From the NCBI GenBank assembly GCA_026874595.1, contig CM049310.1:79229056-79293055 (forward strand): a stretch of 64,000 bases of DNA, in the 5' to 3' direction. Made by a program: the position numbers and the translations under genes. The first letter of the stretch is position 1. Each line of letters starts with the position of its first letter. The notes under the pieces were generated by a model. That model was not told the origin of the DNA and ran no database searches. It was given only the letters and a program-made list of their open reading frames with translations. Below, in pieces: positions 23,935-35,609 of this stretch. Source of the stretch: Sipunculus nudus. Lineage: Eukaryota > Annelida > Sipuncula > Golfingiida > Sipunculidae.

Positions 23935-24015
23935 TTATTTTTACCGGTTCTGTGAATTAGGCAGAGCAGATGACTCCGAACACAGATCGTGAGTTCGAAT
24001 ATCAGCTGAGAAGCG
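23935..24015 (+). mobile_element. Possible tRNA-derived SINE head
   Basis: The stretch contains 'aattaggcagagcagatgac' and, 30 bp later, 'gtgagttcgaatatcagc', which resemble the A box and B box (GGTTCGAATCC) of tRNA genes at roughly the right spacing. The stems do not pair well enough for a functional tRNA. A SINE fragment is a weak inference. Confidence 0.25.
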
Positions 24016-24335
24016 GTCAAGGTCGACCCCGACTCCGGCCGAGTTCTCTTCAGGGTAACTTCAAGGCAGCGCCTCACCAACAGACGAGTACGATTCGGGG
24101 GTTCCTACTTGTTTGCAACGACCCAGCAGAGGCCAACGTATAGAGATACTTGGACGCCAACTCGTAGTGGAAATTCACACAGCTCTTAATACAAAGCCTC
24201 AACCCATGAATTAGAAAGTTATAAACTGTGGAAAAATTTAATAATTTAAGTAAATGGAATGAAAAAGAAGTATAAACTGAACTTAATCACGAATAAAATA
24301 AGAGATATTAGGCAAAAATAAAAAAAAAATAAAAA

Positions 24336-24612
24336 TGTATGGTTCTCAGGCTTTTTTTAGAAACCAAAGCGGGAGGGCGTATTTTATTTTTGACCTTTTT
24401 TTTTGTATGTTTCGATAAAAATGTCACATGATCAGGGAAAAGCATGAAAATAACAGGTTTTTTTTGCTAAACAGGTAAAAGCACTACATAACAACGGAAT
24501 TCGTATCAAAATTGTATTATTTTATCTTCTTGAGGGATAAAAACCAAAATAAAAATGTCAGATTCTCGGGGTTAAAACTGATGCAGGCCGTGCCTGAGAA
24601 CCGTATCTTTTT
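24336..24612 (+). mobile_element. MITE copy with long inverted ends
   Basis: Left end aatgtatggttctcaggctt, right end gccgtgcctgagaaccgtat then cttttttgg. Interior words 'tttcgataaaaatgtcacatgatcagg' (24411 on) and 'aaaagcactacataacaa' are shared with the other copies. Confidence 0.75.
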
Positions 24613-26252
24613 TGGACTTACAGCTCCATGCCGCCGGCGTCCCCTGTATCCGCCATGCACTGTAGGCCTAAGGGGTATATATTTTATATAAATAGGTATA
24701 AATGAAGTCTTGCAAAATGTTCAACCTCTTTCTCGTTTTGTAAATTTGATTTAAATCACTTAAGTTTACAAAGATTGACCGGCACGCTGTTATGCAGTGT
24801 AAATTTGTGACGATTCAATATTCTGTTTTCAAATGAGATTCAAAAATGAAAGATTATTGAAGAAAATATGAAGAATCTGAACCATCTGGATGCCGTGATC
24901 ATTTTGAAATATTTTTTCTCGAAAAATATGCGTTTCATTACTTACAGGGCGAGGAGGTATGTTGAAAAATGCTATACTTTGGAGGGTTAATAAACTTATG
25001 TTGACAAAGTGATAACGCCTTGAGAACAAAATAAATTCAGTGTATTGACGAAGCTGTTTCTTTTTACTTTTTATTCATGTCGTGCTTTGATGTTTCCGTT
25101 AATTGGGAAAAAATTAAAAAAACAAATTTAATATTCAAACGAACTTCAAATTATTCTGACAATAATAGAATGAATTGTCGTTGAATTATTATGATGATTA
25201 TGATGATTCAATGAAATAATTATAACAACTATATTTTATCAAGCTAATTAACCAGACGTGCATACAGGACAGACAGTTTTATTCATTGTACAGTTACGCC
25301 TAATAATCATAATGCTAATATACTGAAGATGCAAAATGCATCACATTTTTCCTATGAGAAGACTATATTTATCTAATATATAATGTATTTACCACGTAAT
25401 TATAATAAACTAGATTTCTGACTAATAGATATGGCAAAAACGACTCATTTTTGGTGTCTTTGTGATTCCGTAATATTTGACAACGTTAATAACGTTGAAA
25501 TTGGTCCCAGTAATTGAAGTAGAAGAAGGTAACAATAATTTGTTAACATTTCATAATCATAATAATTAATTCAATGGAAATTCAGCGAAATGTCTGTAGC
25601 CGTCATCTGTTTATTTATAACAGATATGCAAAAGCAACCAATTATTGTTCAAAGAATTCGGAATGGTTATATGAACCACAAAATATACAGCCTGTTTTCA
25701 CAGGCATGTTTCTCGTTAGGTTCCGTAAACACATTTTCTTCTCCACCTAAATATTTATTATTTGTTCGTGACCATGAGATCATTTACGGTCAGCAAATCT
25801 CCTGCAAATATCTAGAAGAGGCAAAGAGGGCCTGCTTATACAAATAACACACCCACGTCAAAGCTTCGGTCATGCGTGACGCGATCAGTTGAATTTGTCC
25901 TTGTGCCGGACGTTCGGACAACAAACAGATCATGACGTAGGTGCGCACTCATTGGAGCAGACGACACCTGCACAGCAAAACACAAACGGCCACATTGGCG
26001 GGTCTCGGTTCATTTTCAGCCATTTATGTCCATTAAGGGCAGTGCATTTGGTTCGAGTTTGAACAGCTTTTCACGTTTCCGATCGGTCACTGAAAGCTTT
26101 GTGCTGCATCAGTTCAGCTGGATATTCGGTTGCAGAAATAGAGGTAGAATTGGCGTACTTTGACATCACGGGAAGACCGGTATATACGCTTCATTTAAAC
26201 AGCTTACCTGTCATTCATACTTAGCTACCTGAGCTTGCGCCGCAGTCGTACA

Positions 26253-26260
26253 TATATAAA
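26253..26260 (+). promoter_or_regulatory. TATA box of gene 2
   Basis: TATATAAA, followed by G, 67 bp before the chosen ATG (26327 is 74 bp from the first T). A start of transcription near 26285 would give a 5' leader of about 40 nt with no upstream ATG. Confidence 0.55.
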
Positions 26261-26326
26261 GTGCTTATTTTACAATATTACGACATTACGACTCCATTAC
26301 GGCAGTTTACAGTAATTTTACCAGGC

Positions 26327-26504
26327 ATGTGGTTTTCCTGGTTGAAATGGTCAATTTTGGCCACTCTGCTGTTACAGGCCCACGCTTTATCTGAGCAAGA
26401 ATTAATAAGTGAGGGCGCGTCTATAGATGAAGACACAGACCAGTATGACTACAATGACTTGGCGGATTGGGATGACGAACTTGAACTGGATAATGTCACC
26501 ATGG
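26327..26504 (+). CDS. Gene 2 exon 1: signal peptide and acidic Tyr-rich N-terminus
   Basis: ATG at 26327 follows a TATA box at a proper distance; the in-frame ATG at 26261 would sit on the TATA box and is rejected. It encodes M-W-F-S-W-L-K-W-S-I-L-A-T-L-L-L-Q-A-H-A, a good signal peptide. An acidic stretch follows, with DEDTDQYDYNDLADWDDELE, and then an N-V-T glycosylation site. Tyrosines embedded in Asp/Glu are the usual setting for tyrosine sulfation. The donor is gtaagt at 26505, exit phase 1, which matches the CTLD exon at 31834. Confidence 0.75.
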
Positions 26505-29500
26505 GTAAGTCGCTTATTTTTTTTCTAACATGGGACAAAAGAAAAATTAGATAATGAGAATAAACTTAACATGGCTTTCCCCATACATGACGACGAACAA
26601 ATCCTATTAGTGTAGACGGGGACGTGGAGCGAATGTAGAATCACTCACACGCTGTCTTGACTAGCTATGTGCGTATACGGACGGACGGTATGGTGATTAG
26701 AACTAATTTAATAAAGAAGTAAGAGACAGTTGAAAATAACTGACGAAATTAAGGCAGAAGATGTTTATAAAACGTTTTCTGTTTATACAAGTGTCGTGCT
26801 TCAAAGAGGTGCGTGAGTTATTCTACATTCGAGCCCCGGGGGAGTACTTTCGTTGGAATGTGATGCCCAAATTGCGAAAATGACTGATTTAGCTTAAATT
26901 GGATATCAGTTAATGAAAACGTTAGGGAACAAATTTCTGGACCACTCTTAACACCGAAAATCGAAGATGGCCACCATCACATATTGGATTTTTTAGTATT
27001 GCGTATATAGCGTAATTGTTCGTGTAACAGAACGACGTTACCTGAGGAATCTAATAAGATAGTGCTTGCTTTCACTTAATTTTGCGTTTAAAAGCTAATG
27101 AATGAAAGCATGAATTAAATTTCTATGAGCCCTATGACCCAAAGAAATCCAAGCCAATGCAATCTTAACATAGGGAAATGCTATTATTCTGTATCTGTCG
27201 CATAAAACTGAATGATATTGGATCGATTTACATGTATATGTTTTTCAATGTGATCTGTCAATTGCAACTGACCAGGAGTTGCTTGTAGGCCACAGAGGGT
27301 AATGCTGAAGGTCAACGGTATGTACTGTAACCTTTAATGGCATAAAATATACCTTGGGCACTACAACGTCATATATTATGTATTATGGCTTTCAAAAGGG
27401 AATATTGACACCGAGCGGTAAACGAACGTAATTCCATATAGTATCATACTAATATACTGTTATAGTGTTTCAAACAGACTATATGAAATTGATGTTTATG
27501 AGACTTTTTTTTATATTGCTAACTCTTTCATTAGAAGTACCAGGTGCCTACCGTAATATAGTAATATTTTATTAAGAATAAATTTGGTGTTATATGGAAG
27601 ATTCAAAGATTCCAAAAGCCTTGTTGGTTATCATTATACAGAAATGTTTATGGCATATTAATTTATTTAACTATTCCAGGCATCTTGTAGAACAGAAGGG
27701 AGGGATTGGTAGAAAACGTTGTCTGGATATTGTTTTCTAATTTACCTGAATATGAGCTGAAACAGGTCAGATATCATTCAAAATGTTACAAGTTATAAAT
27801 AAGGTACTTCTAAAAGTTAAAAACAAACAAATAATGCTCCGAGAAAAAAACTAACTATAGCAACCAGCTCAGCAGAAAGAAATCACATCTGCACATGTAA
27901 AAAGTCATATGAGTATGGTTCCTAAAGGAAAGTGTGCACATTTTCCCCGGCATCGCAGGCATAGACTGATCCAGAAGGGGGTACATGGGCACGTACCCCT
28001 CTAGCTTTCCATCTTTTTTTTTGCTGCCTTGCATACCCCCTCCGTTCCTTTCGGTCAATTAGTATTGCCTCTGTAAATGCCATAAGAGATCAATTTTATA
28101 TCAAGTTTATCTCCTTCCTAACCAACTCCCCCACAATATGACCCTATTTCAGCAATTCTCTTAATATTTAAAAGAACTCAAAGCGACCCAGTTGCTCGAA
28201 ACGTAGGGTTACCTCATGGTCAATAATTTTTCACTATAATACATTTTGTAACAATTTATATTACAAAATGTAATTGCTAATATTTAATGTATTTGTGATA
28301 AGGTATATTTTAACATTAACTAAGTTTCTTTCTAAATGACTCCTTCAAACTTAGTTTTTTCTTCTTTTTGAAAAATAACCAAAATACCTAGGTTCGCACA
28401 CCCCAATACTTCTCAAGAATGGAAGAGCCCCCTGCTTTTGCATTCATTTACATAAATATCTACATTTATAAAACAACTACCAATGCAAAGACACAATGGA
28501 ACAGTAATAATTTATTTTTGTGTGGGTTATTGTTATATAACATATTATATAGTTATTGGGTGTATTCTTTTAACGATCCGAACCCCACTGGTAGACAACT
28601 GCAGGAGACCCTATCCATTATGATCATTATTTGATTTCATTCTGCTGCGAATTAATAGCTCATAACCTTTATTCTTTGCATATATTACTTGGTTTTGGCC
28701 TTAGGGGTTCTGTGAGTATTTGTTTGAATTAAATGTAATTAAATTGAATAGATGATGTATGCAAATGAGGAATGATTGCCTGAAAAAGGGAAGTTAGTCT
28801 GCATTGGTGATTTATTAACTCCACAGGCTTCTAGTTGATAAAAAGGGTCATGCACCTGTGGTTATAAAGGCCAACACATGATAATACCAGGGAATCACCG
28901 TCGAGTCTGCATCAACCAGGAGACGCAAATGCCCAGGAAAAAGTATCCCATCAATTGTTTCCAGGATACGTTTAGAACGAGCTCCAAAGACACCAAGGTG
29001 GCCAATGCATATGGTTATATCAGGAGAGCTGTTTCAGATGTCGAGGTAGTTACTTGCGACGTCACCTGTAGTAATGTGGTCCCCTGTGTAATAGTCTGTT
29101 GATGGTAACAAATGCAATGCGAGATGAACTGATAAAATTTAGGATACATTATTGGTTCTCTGTTGACGATCCCTCAGTAACATAGACTGAAAAAATACTC
29201 AGTCGTACATGGCTCTGTTAAGGTATAAATGGTGGTAACATAAATTGAGACACACAGGCCCTTGAGGGTTCAATATCGCTGTACCCCCCGATAATACCAA
29301 AATAAGTTCCGTGTAAGAGGTTTGTAACAAACAGTATGAACAGAAGTGTTTCCAAATCAAGGGGACAACCTTTACCAGAGATCTTCAATTGTTTCTCAAA
29401 TTCAAGAAATGCAGCCTACATTGCCCTCTCTAACACTAAATCTCTTACACAGCCTTCGTAGGTGCATGGTCGATGGTTTCACCAAATGATTTATATAATA

Positions 29501-31833
29501 GGAATCTTGTAGAAACTCTAATTTTTTTAGTGGCTGAATAAAATTAATCAGGTCAAGTATGTCAGATGTTTCCTCTGGTTAGATCCCAGGTTTTGTTGTT
29601 CTAAAAGATAGACATATTATACATGTTATGTTAACCATGTTCCAGATATTCCATGTTGACTTCACCTATATACATATATATGGTCATTTGAAACAATTAT
29701 CCTCATATTATATTATATAATGCACTTCCCATCTCGATATTTTTCGAACACTTTCTAAGCGTATCCTATAAACAGCTGCTGTGGTACTTCGCACGCACAT
29801 CTTCCCGTCGATGCAGACCCGCCACTAATTCCCTGATATTAGCGTCTGTAGTAGTGGTATTTAAATATCGAGGTGCTTGGTCCCGATTATCCGACATCAA
29901 ACTAGTGGTTCTTCAAGATATTTGAATTGGCCAAATACCATTAATATGTGCACACTAAGTTCCTAGAAATGTAGCAGGCGTCTGGAATAGTTAACATGCC
30001 TGTATCAGGATCCACCAGGCTTAATTTTTTTACTAACACAGGAATTGAATTCAGAATGGTTGTTCGTCAGAAATACTATTAGGAATTAATATCTTATATC
30101 AGAGAATCAGTAATGTGTGAAATATATAACACGTACATCAATTTCATATTTTAAGGTCCAATTGAAAACCATATAACAGTATCTTAGTATAATACTGTAA
30201 TGAATATTATTTATCGTTCCTATGGCATATGATTCTGCCAAGAATATGTTAAATACTGTCAACCTTGACCTTGATTACTTCTGTAAACATAAGTGAAATG
30301 AAGATATTATCAGGTCCATTTGAAAACCATATTACATAATATATGACAATGTAGTACCCAAGGTATCTAATGTTATGCTTTAGAAGGTTGGTAAATAAGG
30401 TTGACCTTGACCTTGAATACCCTCTGTGACCTTCAGACAGCTTCTAGAGTAGTTGCATTTGACAGAACACATTAAAAATCTTATCAATCGAACATATGTC
30501 ATTCAGTTTGACGCAATAGTTACAACGTGTCCCCAATGCTGGGAAATACCACCAAAATACACCCGAAAGGCGAACTCAAGTTGTGAGTGAAACGCGGCCG
30601 TCGGACACGGCCTTCCCATTAAGCGAGCAGAGCGCTCACCCATGGTGAGGGCCGACCGTGAAAAATATCACCGTCTTGGCTAAGATTCGGACTCGCTATG
30701 TCCCGGCTTTGAGTTCTGTACTCTACCAGGATGGTTTGCATGGTGGGAACATTCCATTATTGGGGAGGTTATCTGAGCCACAATGATATATTTTTTAAAA
30801 GATTTTCTATTATGGAGCTATTCCTTGGAATAAGGGACCGGCTTTGTTCTGTCTCTCGGCTGGAGAAACTTGACCCTGTGGACACTGGAAAGTTTCCGTT
30901 ACCGTAATGGCGGAAGCATATGTTCATATATATGCCGACTCTGATTAAAGTTCTAGTTAAATTCTACACTTTTAGCTAATATTTTTCTCGGGAGGTAAGA
31001 AGTATACTCTTCTAAGCGAGCATTTATCGTTTTCTATCAAAGTTGAAATGTGCACAAATCACACTTTACCTTTCATTTAATCGTAATCTAATACATGTAG
31101 GTATGAATGAAATTGCTACATCTGCTAAATCAGGAATTATTTGCGTAGGCACATGCTGTATATTTACCTTTGAAATAACCTTTTTTATGCAACTATAAAC
31201 CTTTTGCAAAAATTTATTTAAAAAGTCCGTGTTAATATGAACGTTTATCAGATTACTATGCAGTCTTATACCGAATCAGAAGATGTAAAGCTCATAGTTT
31301 TGTTTTACAGGATCTCTTTCAGTCCTATAAATTGATATATTTGGTAATACCCGTCTTTGTCCTTCATATAATCCTGAATTTGTCCGAGAATCTATTAGGA
31401 TAAAGATCTAGCCCGTCTTGTTTCTCATGATGTTATTGATCACTTGAACACGTCCGATAGCGGTCCGTATCTGTGCAAATACTTTTTGGTCAACGCACAA
31501 GAACGAGACTGCTCCTGTTAACTATCAGATCTTGTACTGGCGAAACCAAAAACTCAGAGGCCCATTATGAAAACTAGTAAAATGTTAAAATAAAAGATGT
31601 TAAAACAACACCAGGAAAGGTAAAACCATGGCAAGGGGTGCGTTGCGGTACGGGGGGGGGGGGGGGATCGAGAGGTGTTGGCGTGCTTATAGCCTTTTTG
31701 ATATCGAATATTCTTGTTATATTTATGTTACTGTATATTGCTGGATGTGGATTGTTTAGTGTCTCCTCAGGTGTCTCAAATCTTTATGATCTCTCAATTA
31801 TAAAAAAACTAAAGACGATTGGTTTTATTTTAG
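26505..31833 (+). other. Gene 2 intron 1
   Basis: No in-phase exon found in 5.3 kb. Near 27960-28040 there is a 'gatccagaagggggtac' segment of a recurrent type. Near 30160-30440 two diverged copies of 'ggtccatttgaaaaccatat' are each followed by 'accttgacctt'. Near 30600-30650 there is a GC-rich self-complementary segment. A poly-G run lies at about 31656. The remainder is AT-rich and featureless. Confidence 0.5.
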
Positions 31834-32005
31834 CATGCCCTTACGAAGATGACTGGTACTACTCCATAACTTCCGGTTCCTGTTACAAGCTGTCCGAGGC
31901 TAAAGCCAATTTTGTGGACGCTCTAGAGAACTGTCGGGATGAAAAGTCTCGCCTGGCCGAGATCAATGACAAGATAACGGAGGTCATGTTGAAAACCCTG
32001 TTCAC
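31834..32005 (+). CDS. Gene 2 exon 2: first half of C-type lectin domain
   Basis: Acceptor gattggttttattttag, donor gtaagt at 32006; 172 nt, phase 1-2, the same size and phases as 3006-3177. It reads ACPYEDDWYYSITSGSCYKL, then EAKANFVDALENCRDEKSRL and AEINDKITEVMLKTLFT. These are the CTLD landmarks C-P..W......CYkl, helix 1 with its Cys, and L.ei. It stops in helix 2 where gene 1 stops, so the split is conserved between the two genes. Confidence 0.85.
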
Positions 32006-32999
32006 GTAAGTAACATTAAAGGTGCCAATTCACATACCTTTTGAAAAAGAATGTTATTTCTGGCTTCCTCTGTGTATATAGTAATTATCTAAGGGTAATT
32101 CTGATTATGAAAAGTTCTTATAACGCCACCCGTGAAAGATGTATGAACTTGTTTATCAACAACATGTTTGTAAACATAGCAATGTTGACAAACGGGAATA
32201 ATGTCACCTTAGGTGGGAGGTGGGGGGGGGGGGGTGCAAAGATGCGGAGGTAGAAAGGTCACAAAACGCGATTTGCAAAGCCCTGGCCTATCTGACTTGC
32301 TGCCAGATGCCCTTGTTGAATTTGTTTTAAATATTTTGGATGGCCCCAACATATTATAAACACGTTGATATAAACAAAACAAGCAGCCTGTGTGCGGAGA
32401 TATCCACGTTTTGTGGCCTATTTTTTATAAAAGCTCCAAGGGATTACCTTTCGTTTATAAAGGTCAGATAGGGGATTTGGCCTCTTAAGTTGTGACATAT
32501 GAGTTGTATAATCAGGTGCGGATCCAGGATTTATGAAAAAGAAGAGTCCAACCCAAGGTGAATAATAGCAAAACCTATAAAAGTTATATAAGAAAATAGG
32601 ATCAAACATACATGCAGGTAAACCTATTTTAAAAGTAGGTTATTTGTAATTATTCACAATCTGTTGTAGCGTCTCGGCCACAGGAAAGCGTTCGAAAGGA
32701 ACCATTTGAAAATGTCGCTTTTGCATTTGATCTTGACAGGATCTTGATACAGGACTTCATATGCTCAAATACAAAAAAAAATCCGATATATCAATTAAAA
32801 CTTTTATTCTTTTCAAAATGGTTGCTGATACAAAATCAAGGCTATAATTAAGCAATTTGACAGGGTTATTCATTTGAGGGTACAATCAATGTTTAAGATG
32901 TACTAATATCGTTTGGGCCAATCAGAGTGATGTATTATATTTAACAAAAGATAGTTAAATTGAAATGCATATGTAAGAGCATTTACAAGTGGATTTGAT

Positions 33000-33078
33000 A
33001 ATTTTAATCGCACTTTCATTTTGCATGATTTGATAATATTTCATTGTAATTTTAATCGCACTTACATTTTGCAGTTGA
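33000..33078. repeat. Local two-copy duplication in gene 2 intron
   Basis: 'aattttaatcgcacttacat' and its near copy with 'ctttcat' occur about 50 bp apart, each followed by 'tttgca'. Confidence 0.7.
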
Positions 33079-33276
33079 TGATATTTTACTGTATATGCCT
33101 TTGCTTAATTAAAAAAAGTTATTCCAAAGCTCAGATATTAAGTGTCAGCAATTGTCATGGCTGCTTTATAGAACATTTAAGCATATGCATAATTAAAACA
33201 AAGCACGGGAGCTGGACATGGCCCCCCGCTCCTGATAATCATACTCTCCTGATAATAATGTACTCATTGGATCCAG

Positions 33277-33506
33277 GGACGAGGTGAGGGTGTTTTGGGT
33301 TGGAGCCTTGCGGAGTATAAACTTACAGACCCTCCTAACTCGCAAAACAGAATACAACAACCTGACCCTGGCCACGTACTCGAATTTCAAAGACACCGAC
33401 ACTCGCAGTGGGTGTGTTGGACTTGAGAGCGAGTCTACAAAGAAATACTGGAAGGCATTTAACTGCACCAGAACTTTTTATTACGTTTGTGAGAAGAGAG
33501 CCCTTC
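33277..33506 (+). CDS. Gene 2 exon 3: second half of C-type lectin domain
   Basis: Acceptor gtactcattggatccag (modest), donor gtaagt at 33507; 230 nt, phase 2-1. Joined to exon 2 it reads T-D-E-V-R-V-F-W-V-G-A, then TRKTEYNNLTLATYSNFKDT, GCVGLESES and YWKAFNCTRTFYYVCEKRAL. W-v-G, C-v-l and the closing C...yYvCek define the CTLD end. No EPN/QPD or WND motif is seen, so sugar binding through calcium is doubtful. NLT and NCT are N-glycosylation sites. Confidence 0.78.
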
Positions 33507-34170
33507 GTAAGTTCCGTTTTATTCATTGTACCTTAGTTAAGTATCTAAAAAACTTTTTTTAGTATTGCATTATTCTTTTAAAATCTAACATAATTATTGC
33601 TTGCCGGAAATCTCCGATTTCTGCTCTAAACCATAAGCAGCGTTTCCCTTCTTTTGGTTTAAATTATTTTTAAAAAATTCTCTGCAACATTATAGTGTTA
33701 CAGGATATTATAATACTTTTTTAACATGAGAAAAGATGCGAGACACGTGGTAGACAAAAAGAGCAATGCAAGTCATTGTATAGGTTGTTTACAATGAATC
33801 CCTTAAAAATTTTCGTGTTGTCGCCCGAGGCCCCGTACACCTATTAAAAATCGAGGTCTTACAAAAAAAATTATACAGATTCTCCGCTCCCATTTTTTCA
33901 TGGATCAATTTTATATTACATATGCAGATTTGCCTTTGGTTTGTTGCTGATTTTGTTGTGACAGTTTTCCTAATAGAATTTTTAAAGCTATATGGGTAAT
34001 GGCTAATTTTTGTGTTGATAATTTTTAAGTACTAAAGAATATTTTGTAATGATGGATTAAAGTATATACATCTAATGGAAAGTATTCCATCGATGTAATA
34101 TTCTTTAAGATTTTGAATGACATTGTTCTTTTGGTTTCTACTTCAAATTAGTATATCTGCATTTATTCAG

Positions 34171-34366
34171 TGGATACAGCAGACAATGAGACGAGGACTG
34201 CTTTGGAGGGTTTCCGTACCTATAGCCAACGCTTCATGAAGAAACTGACCAAAAAGTTTAAACAAGACAACATTACCCGTCACTCCCCACCACTTCCACC
34301 GCCGCCATCTGACCAAGAACTCGGCACTGAAGCGAGCATAGAATCGGTCACGGGTGAAGGCTCTGC
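34171..34366 (+). CDS. Gene 2 exon 4: charged, Pro-rich stalk
   Basis: Acceptor gtatatctgcatttattcag, entry phase 1, matching exon 3. It reads D-T-A-D-N-E-T-R-T-A-L-E-G, then YSQRFMKKLTKKFKQDNITR, then PPLPPPP and EASIESVTGEG. There are two N-glycosylation sites (NET, NIT), a basic amphipathic segment and a proline run. Two donors are possible: gtgaag at 34354 (exit phase 1, fitting 34729 or 38306) and gtacgt at 34367 (exit phase 2, fitting 38298). Which one is used decides the downstream route. Confidence 0.6.
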
Positions 34367-34728
34367 GTACGTATTTTCATACGCACATCACCGATGCACA
34401 CACTAACATTATCAACACAAGTGGACTCTGGATGGAGTACAGTACAAATAATTGATTTGGCCAAAAAAACGCTCATGTGTTTTTCATGAGTCTTTTTTTA
34501 TTAAAAAGAGGTCCAGGTCCCCGGTTATGTATTGTATGGAAATGGTTTTGGATGGTATGGAATATTGACCTTTTATTTTTGTGTTGATTTTAAGCACGAT
34601 TTTCAAGAAGTGAAATGAATTTCTGTGTTTTTATGCCCATAAGCTTGCAAAAGGCAGGCAATATCTCTCGACCGACAAATTGACAAAAAAGAATAATAAT
34701 AATTATTGCACAACATTTTTGTTCCCAG

Positions 34729-35242
34729 AGTTCGTTGTTACAGATGTCTCTATTATTGTGCGCAGCAGTCTTACATATGTCTGTGTAGCGCTAGCATTGT
34801 CCGTTGCCATGGGAGACGCGCGAGCTGGCCCTGCCCGCGTATGGGGTCTGGAATGTAGGGACACAGCGTTCTTTGTTCTAGTCTGTTCTTTGATCGCGTG
34901 TCTTGTATTGGTCTTTGGGCGTGTTTATTATGTATATATTGTTGAGTTCTTTGGGATTGTTCGTGAAATAGAAGTTTCTAGAATTTTCATAAGAAAATAT
35001 ATAAATAGGGGCTGTGTTTTAGAGCCGAGGGTGGAGAGAAAAATATTACAGCGGACACGGAAGAGTGTGAGTCAGTTTTGGACCTATCCGAAAATCGCAG
35101 TAGTGTCAGGGATTCTGTCTGCGGCCTGTCTTCAGTTTGCTTTCAGGATTATTACAAAGGCTTTACTTTGGACTATTTGAACTTTTACGTGGATTATTGG
35201 TTTTGAAGGACTTGTTGTCGCTGTGACAATGGTGGTATTCAG
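34729..35242 (+). CDS. Gene 2 exon 5: multi-span membrane exon with in-frame TGA
   Basis: Acceptor aacatttttgttcccag (a second at 34743), entry phase 1. It encodes hydrophobic segments about TYVCVALALSVAMG, FFVLVCSLIACLVLVFG and KIAVVSGILSAACLQFAF, with a basic loop REIEVSRIFIRKYINRG between the second and third. A TGA at 35178-35180 ends the frame. Beyond it the same frame stays open for 21 codons with another hydrophobic run (WIIGFEGLVVAVTMVVF), up to a donor AG|gtactg at 35243 in phase 2. Either the protein stops after three spans, or this copy carries a nonsense change or error. The family is not recognised. Confidence 0.45.
35178..35180 (+). other. In-frame TGA inside the membrane exon
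   Basis: The stop interrupts an otherwise open, hydrophobic frame (L-L-W-T-I-stop-T-F-T-W-I-I-G). The base context is ttTGAa, not a known readthrough signal, and no selenocysteine element was sought. Confidence 0.6.
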
Positions 35243-35508
35243 GTACTGTACACTTTAATTATTATACTGTGTAATTGTATTGATTTGCTGTTGTGCTGTT
35301 GTTATGCTGTGTTATTGTATTGATTTAGTGTATTGTAATGTTAGGGTTATTTTAAGATTAAATTATAATTATTTGTTAACAAAAAAAAATGACTTCTTTA
35401 TTCATTCCCCTGGACATTTCACGTTGCCTAGTGTTACAGAATCTGATTTTTATTTATCTCCATGACAAAATTTATGCTCGTCATGACTACGTGTTCTGTT
35501 GACATTAG

Positions 35509-35578
35509 GTTCCGTAACATCGTGGAGCAATTCATTTGTTTTAGTGTGGCCTCACTTGTGAATCTGAATAAGAGATGA
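35509..35578 (+). CDS. Gene 2 possible terminal exon of the membrane route
   Basis: Acceptor acgtgttctgttgacattag, entry phase 2, which fits the donor at 35243. It reads R-F-R-N-I-V-E-Q-F-I-C-F-S-V-A-S-L-V-N-L, then NKR and a TGA at 35576. AATAAA follows 22 bp later. The reading only makes sense if the TGA at 35178 is passed or absent in other alleles; otherwise this is 3' untranslated sequence. Confidence 0.33.
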
Positions 35579-35599
35579 CAGAGATGACGGTATCATTAC

Positions 35600-35605
35600 A
35601 ATAAA
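35600..35605 (+). terminator. Polyadenylation signal AATAAA (membrane route)
   Basis: Canonical hexamer 22 bp after the TGA at 35576-35578. It supports a short 3' end here. Confidence 0.45.
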
Positions 35606-35609
35606 GCTA

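Larger units (their letters stand above)
22981..26250. other. Spacer between gene 1 and gene 2
   Basis: Holds a TA-repeat (23354-23408), a possible tRNA-derived SINE head (23935-24015) and a MITE copy (24336-24612). Several ORFs of 60-90 codons (e.g. 23585, 25590) show no recognisable domain and no supporting splice or start context. The final 300 bp form the promoter region of gene 2. Confidence 0.5.

Noticed and set aside
25590-25847. 85-codon ORF shortly upstream of gene 2
   Set aside because: No domain, no splice context, and composition typical of the spacer.
31311-31343. 33-nt candidate exon with strong acceptor and gtaata donor in gene 2 intron 1
   Set aside because: Both flanking exons need phase 1, in which it contains TAA; only an incompatible phase is open.
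33077-33092. Short candidate exon after ttacattttgcag in gene 2
   Set aside because: Sixteen nucleotides would shift the frame and phase 2 gives an immediate TGA.
35178-35180. TGA as a selenocysteine codon
   Set aside because: No reason from the family, and no selenocysteine insertion element was identified; kept as stop or nonsense change.
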